Under the pieces are notes generated by a model. It searched no databases. It was given only the letters and a program-made list of their open reading frames with translations, and was not told the origin of the DNA. Source: Pseudomonadota bacterium (GTDB lineage: Bacteria; Pseudomonadota; Alphaproteobacteria; Acetobacterales; Acetobacteraceae). From it: a stretch of 11,140 nucleotides of DNA. The stretch is from NCBI GenBank assembly GCA_021784255.1, contig JAJXSZ010000072.1:1-11140 (forward strand), in the 5' to 3' direction. Both the position numbers and the translations under genes were made by a program. This document shows, one piece after another, positions 8,056-11,140 of this stretch (positions within the stretch are counted from its first letter, which is position 1; each line of letters opens with the position of its first letter).

Positions 8056-8817
8056 TCAGCGCCGGCCGGTGCAGATGAAGCCCGGATTCTCCCAGCCCGG
8101 CTTGCCGTAGCGCAACTCGCCGCCGTCGAGTCGCAGAACGCGGCCGCCGGCGGCCTCCAGCATCGCCTGCGCGGCGGCGGTGTCCCATTCCATGGTGCGC
8201 CCGAAGCGCGGATAGAGGTCGGCGGAGCCGTCGGCGACGCGGCAGAATTTGAGCGCACTGCCCATGTGGACGATGTCCGCGACGTGGCGCCCCGCGAGGA
8301 ACGGGGCGAGGCGCGGGTCATCGCTGTAATGGCGCGAGGCGACGACGACGATGCCCGCTTCCGGCTCGGTGCGAGCGCTGATCGGCTGCATGCCCGCCGC
8401 GTCGCGCCGCCAGGCGCCCTTGCCGACGATGCCGCCATAGACGGTCCCGGCCACCGGCGCCCCGACCGCGCCGAGCACGGCGCACCCGTTCTCGACCAGG
8501 CCCACGCAGACCGCGAAATCATCCCGCCCCCTGGCGAACTCGCGCGTGCCGTCGAGCGGATCCACCAGCCAGAAGCGCTGGCCGGGCTCGGTGATGCGCC
8601 CGGCGGCGACCTCCTCCTCCGCGACCACGGCGATCTCCGGCGTCGCCGCGCGCAGGCCGGCGGTGATCAGCGCCTCGGCGGCGTGGTCCGCTTCCGTCAC
8701 CGGCGTGTCGTCCTGCTTGTTGCGGGTGGCGAAGCCACGGGCGCGGACCGCGAGGATCGCCTCGCCGGCGCGTGCCGCCAGCGTCATCGCGAGATCGAGG
8801 AGCTTGTCGTGCTGCAT
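8056..8817 (-). CDS. cysQ: 3'(2'),5'-bisphosphate nucleotidase CysQ
   Basis: Mg2+-dependent phosphatase of the inositol-monophosphatase superfamily. CysQ converts PAP, a by-product of sulfate assimilation and of 4'-phosphopantetheine transfer, to AMP. It has 253 aa, typical of the family. Metal-site motifs in order are DDTPVTEADHAAE (36), VVAEEE (64; E67/E68), the signature WLVDPLDGTREF (83; D86, D89) and MEWDTAAAQAMLEAAGG (209; D212). No membrane segment or signal peptide is seen. The start is the ATG at 8817. The reading frame stays open far upstream, but that part is antisense to pepA and shows no homology. There is no clear ribosome-binding site, and a candidate promoter sits only 6 nt upstream, so the mRNA may be leaderless. 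The gene heads the leftward gene cluster. An inositol or fructose-1,6-bisphosphate phosphatase role is less likely given the CysQ-like sequence. Confidence 0.92.
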   Translation of the reverse strand: MQHDKLLDLAMTLAARAGEAILAVRARGFATRNKQDDTPVTEADHAAEALITAGLRAATPEIAVVAEEEVAAGRITEPGQRFWLVDPLDGTREFARGRDDFAVCVGLVENGCAVLGAVGAPVAGTVYGGIVGKGAWRRDAAGMQPISARTEPEAGIVVVASRHYSDDPRLAPFLAGRHVADIVHMGSALKFCRVADGSADLYPRFGRTMEWDTAAAQAMLEAAGGRVLRLDGGELRYGKPGWENPGFICTGRR

Positions 8818-8823
8818 GCGCCG

Positions 8824-8852
8824 CTTATGACCGATCGCCCGGCGCCGGCCAA
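8824..8852 (-). promoter_or_regulatory. Candidate sigma70-type promoter for cysQ and the downstream cluster
   Basis: On the minus strand TTGGCC (8852-8847) is followed after exactly 17 nt by CATAAG (8829-8824). Each box matches 4 of 6 consensus positions (TTGACA, TATAAT). The -10 box ends 6 nt before the cysQ ATG at 8817, so transcription would begin at or near the start codon. No ribosome-binding site is visible there. This is sequence inspection only, and such matches occur by chance. Confidence 0.35.
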
Positions 8853-8900
8853 TCGCCGCAAGCGCGCGCCCGCCATTTTCGACGGCGCGCCGGCTCTCGT

Positions 8901-8954
8901 TCCCCCTGGCCACCCCCACTTGGCCACCCCCACTTGGCCATCCCCCCTGGCCAT
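8901..8954. repeat. Four imperfect 13-14 bp tandem repeats with TGGCCA cores; G-rich on minus strand
   Basis: The palindromic core TGGCCA occurs at 8907-8912, 8921-8926, 8935-8940 and 8948-8953, that is at 14, 14 and 13 bp intervals. Each core is preceded by a C-rich run, and the two middle units are almost identical (CCCCACTTGGCCA). On the minus strand this gives G-tracts of 6, 5, 5 and 5 separated by 6-10 nt, a pattern that could form a G-quadruplex with long loops. It lies upstream of both cysQ and pepA. It may be an operator array, a structural element or a simple slippage product; the sequence does not decide. Confidence 0.75.
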
Positions 8955-9003
8955 TCGTCCTTGCGCTGCTAGGCTTGCCGCCAGCAACCAGGAGTGAGAG
9001 CGC

Positions 9004-10494
<1,491 letters not shown>

Positions 10495-10498
10495 CGGC

Positions 10499-10513
10499 GG
10501 GAGCGCGCGCTTG
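10499..10513 (+). promoter_or_regulatory. Ribosome-binding site and TTG start of the second M17 gene
   Basis: GGGAG at 10499-10503, a 7-nt spacer and TTG at 10511-10513 lie just after the pepA stop codon (10492-10494). The close spacing lets ribosomes finishing pepA reinitiate here. This site decides the start, because the next in-frame candidates have poorer upstream context. Confidence 0.6.
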
Positions 10514-11140
10514 GCCGGATTCTCGCGCGTCGCGGTGCGGGCGGTGGCGATTGCGCCCGGCCGCGTGCCGATCGCTACCCCCTCCCCGGCGGGTGCTGCG
10601 GACCCGTTCGAGGATGGCTGGTGCGACGGCCGGCGGCATCTGCGCGGACCCATCGCCGCCTGCGCCGCGGCACTCGCGACGGTGCCGCACGCCGCCCTCG
10701 ACGCGCGCGGGCTGGCCGCCGGCGCTGCGGTCGAGCTGGCGCGCCGGGTGGTGGAACGAAGCTGGCGCTGGGAGGCACTGAAACGCGAACGCGAGACGGC
10801 GCTGGCGAGGCTCGACGTGGTGACCGACGCGCCGGTGCCGTTCGCGACGGGCTGGGCGCGGCTGGCGGCAGCACTGGCGGGGCAGGATCTCTGCCGCGAG
10901 CTGGTCGCCATGCCGGCCAACCTGCTGACACCCGTCACCTTCTCGCACCGTCTGGCGGCGCTCGAGGAAATCGGCATCGGCGTCGAAGTGCTGACGCGCG
11001 GCGACCTGCGCCGCGCCGGGCTGCGCGGGCTGCTCGCCGTCGGACACGCGAGCGCGAACCCGCCGCGGCTGGTCGCGCTCAGCTGGCCCGGCGACGGGAG
11101 CTGGCGCGACGGCGACGGCGGGGCGGTCCCGCTCGCTTTC
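10511..11140 (+). CDS. Second M17 leucyl aminopeptidase family protein, truncated by window edge
   Basis: A paralogue of pepA in tandem, still open at the right edge after 210 codons. The first ~110 residues are Ala/Arg-rich and diverged from PepA (MAGFSRVAVRAVAIAPG). From about 128 it aligns clearly: LCRELVAMPANLLTPVTF matches LTRELVAEPPNVLNPAEL of PepA, and LRGLLAVGHASANPPRLVAL matches FGALLGVAQGSANEPRMVVM. The visible part stops just before the position of the first metal-binding motif, so activity cannot be judged. I chose the TTG at 10511 because GGGAG (10499-10503) lies 7 nt upstream, it is 16 nt after the pepA stop, and there is no ATG or GTG with a comparable ribosome-binding site. 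A caller limited to ATG would miss this start. It is probably co-transcribed with pepA. It could be a standard second aminopeptidase or a specialised or inactive M17 relative. Confidence 0.85.
   Translation, partial: MAGFSRVAVRAVAIAPGRVPIATPSPAGAADPFEDGWCDGRRHLRGPIAACAAALATVPHAALDARGLAAGAAVELARRVVERSWRWEALKRERETALARLDVVTDAPVPFATGWARLAAALAGQDLCRELVAMPANLLTPVTFSHRLAALEEIGIGVEVLTRGDLRRAGLRGLLAVGHASANPPRLVALSWPGDGSWRDGDGGAVPLAF

Larger units (their letters stand above)
8818..9003. promoter_or_regulatory. Divergent intergenic region between cysQ and pepA
   Basis: This 186-bp region lies between the start codons of two oppositely transcribed units and must hold the promoters for at least pepA and probably for cysQ and the genes after it. 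It contains the candidate cysQ promoter (8824-8852) and the repeat block (8901-8954). The pepA ribosome-binding site is AGGAG at 8990-8994, 9 nt before the ATG. For pepA only a weak promoter candidate is visible: CTGGCC (8947-8952), 17 nt, TAGGCT (8970-8975), each matching 3 of 6 consensus positions. Confidence 0.7.

Noticed and set aside
8901..8954. Tandem repeat block as a CRISPR array
   Set aside because: The units are only 13-14 bp with no unique spacers of 30 bp or more between them, and there are no cas genes nearby.

Overview
The window is GC-rich (roughly 70% by eye) and almost fully coding. Its gene content and protein sequences point to an alphaproteobacterium, most likely in the Rhodospirillales/Acetobacterales. 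The grounds are the order lptF-lptG-lptD-surA, alphaproteobacterial-looking LptD and SurA sequences, and Ala/Arg/Pro-rich codon use throughout. The assignment to that order is inference; no rRNA or other taxonomic marker is present.

Layout. Seven genes run leftward on the minus strand, in transcription order: cysQ (8817 to 8056), tsaC/sua5 (8040 to 7081), a GlcD/D2HGDH-type FAD-linked dehydrogenase (7048 to 5576), lptF (5547 to 4345), lptG (4348 to 3236), lptD (3231 to 1000) and surA (952 to beyond the left edge). Gaps are 47 nt or less, lptF and lptG overlap by 4 nt (ATGA), and lptG and lptD are 4 nt apart, so one transcription unit is likely. A 186-bp divergent intergenic region (8818-9003) separates this from two rightward genes of the M17 leucyl aminopeptidase family. 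The first is a complete pepA (9004-10494). The second is a paralogue with a TTG start (10511 onward) that the right edge cuts before its catalytic motifs. No stretch longer than 300 bases lacks a gene.

How the genes work together. LptF and LptG are the membrane subunits of the LptB2FGC ABC transporter, which extracts LPS from the inner membrane. LptD is the outer-membrane LPS translocon. SurA is the periplasmic chaperone/prolyl isomerase that helps fold outer-membrane beta-barrels, LptD included. This part is therefore a cell-envelope assembly operon. The three upstream genes (PAP phosphatase, tRNA t6A synthesis, 2-hydroxyacid oxidation) have no obvious biochemical link to LPS export. They lie between pepA and lptFG, which are divergent neighbours in E. 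coli.

I found no mobile element, CRISPR array, tRNA or rRNA gene, phage or defence system, and no clearly novel system. The most interesting non-coding structure is a block of four 13-14 nt repeats in the divergent intergenic region. On the minus strand it forms regularly spaced G-tracts and TGGCCA cores, a possible operator or G-quadruplex. A candidate promoter for cysQ lies so close to its start codon that the mRNA could be leaderless.
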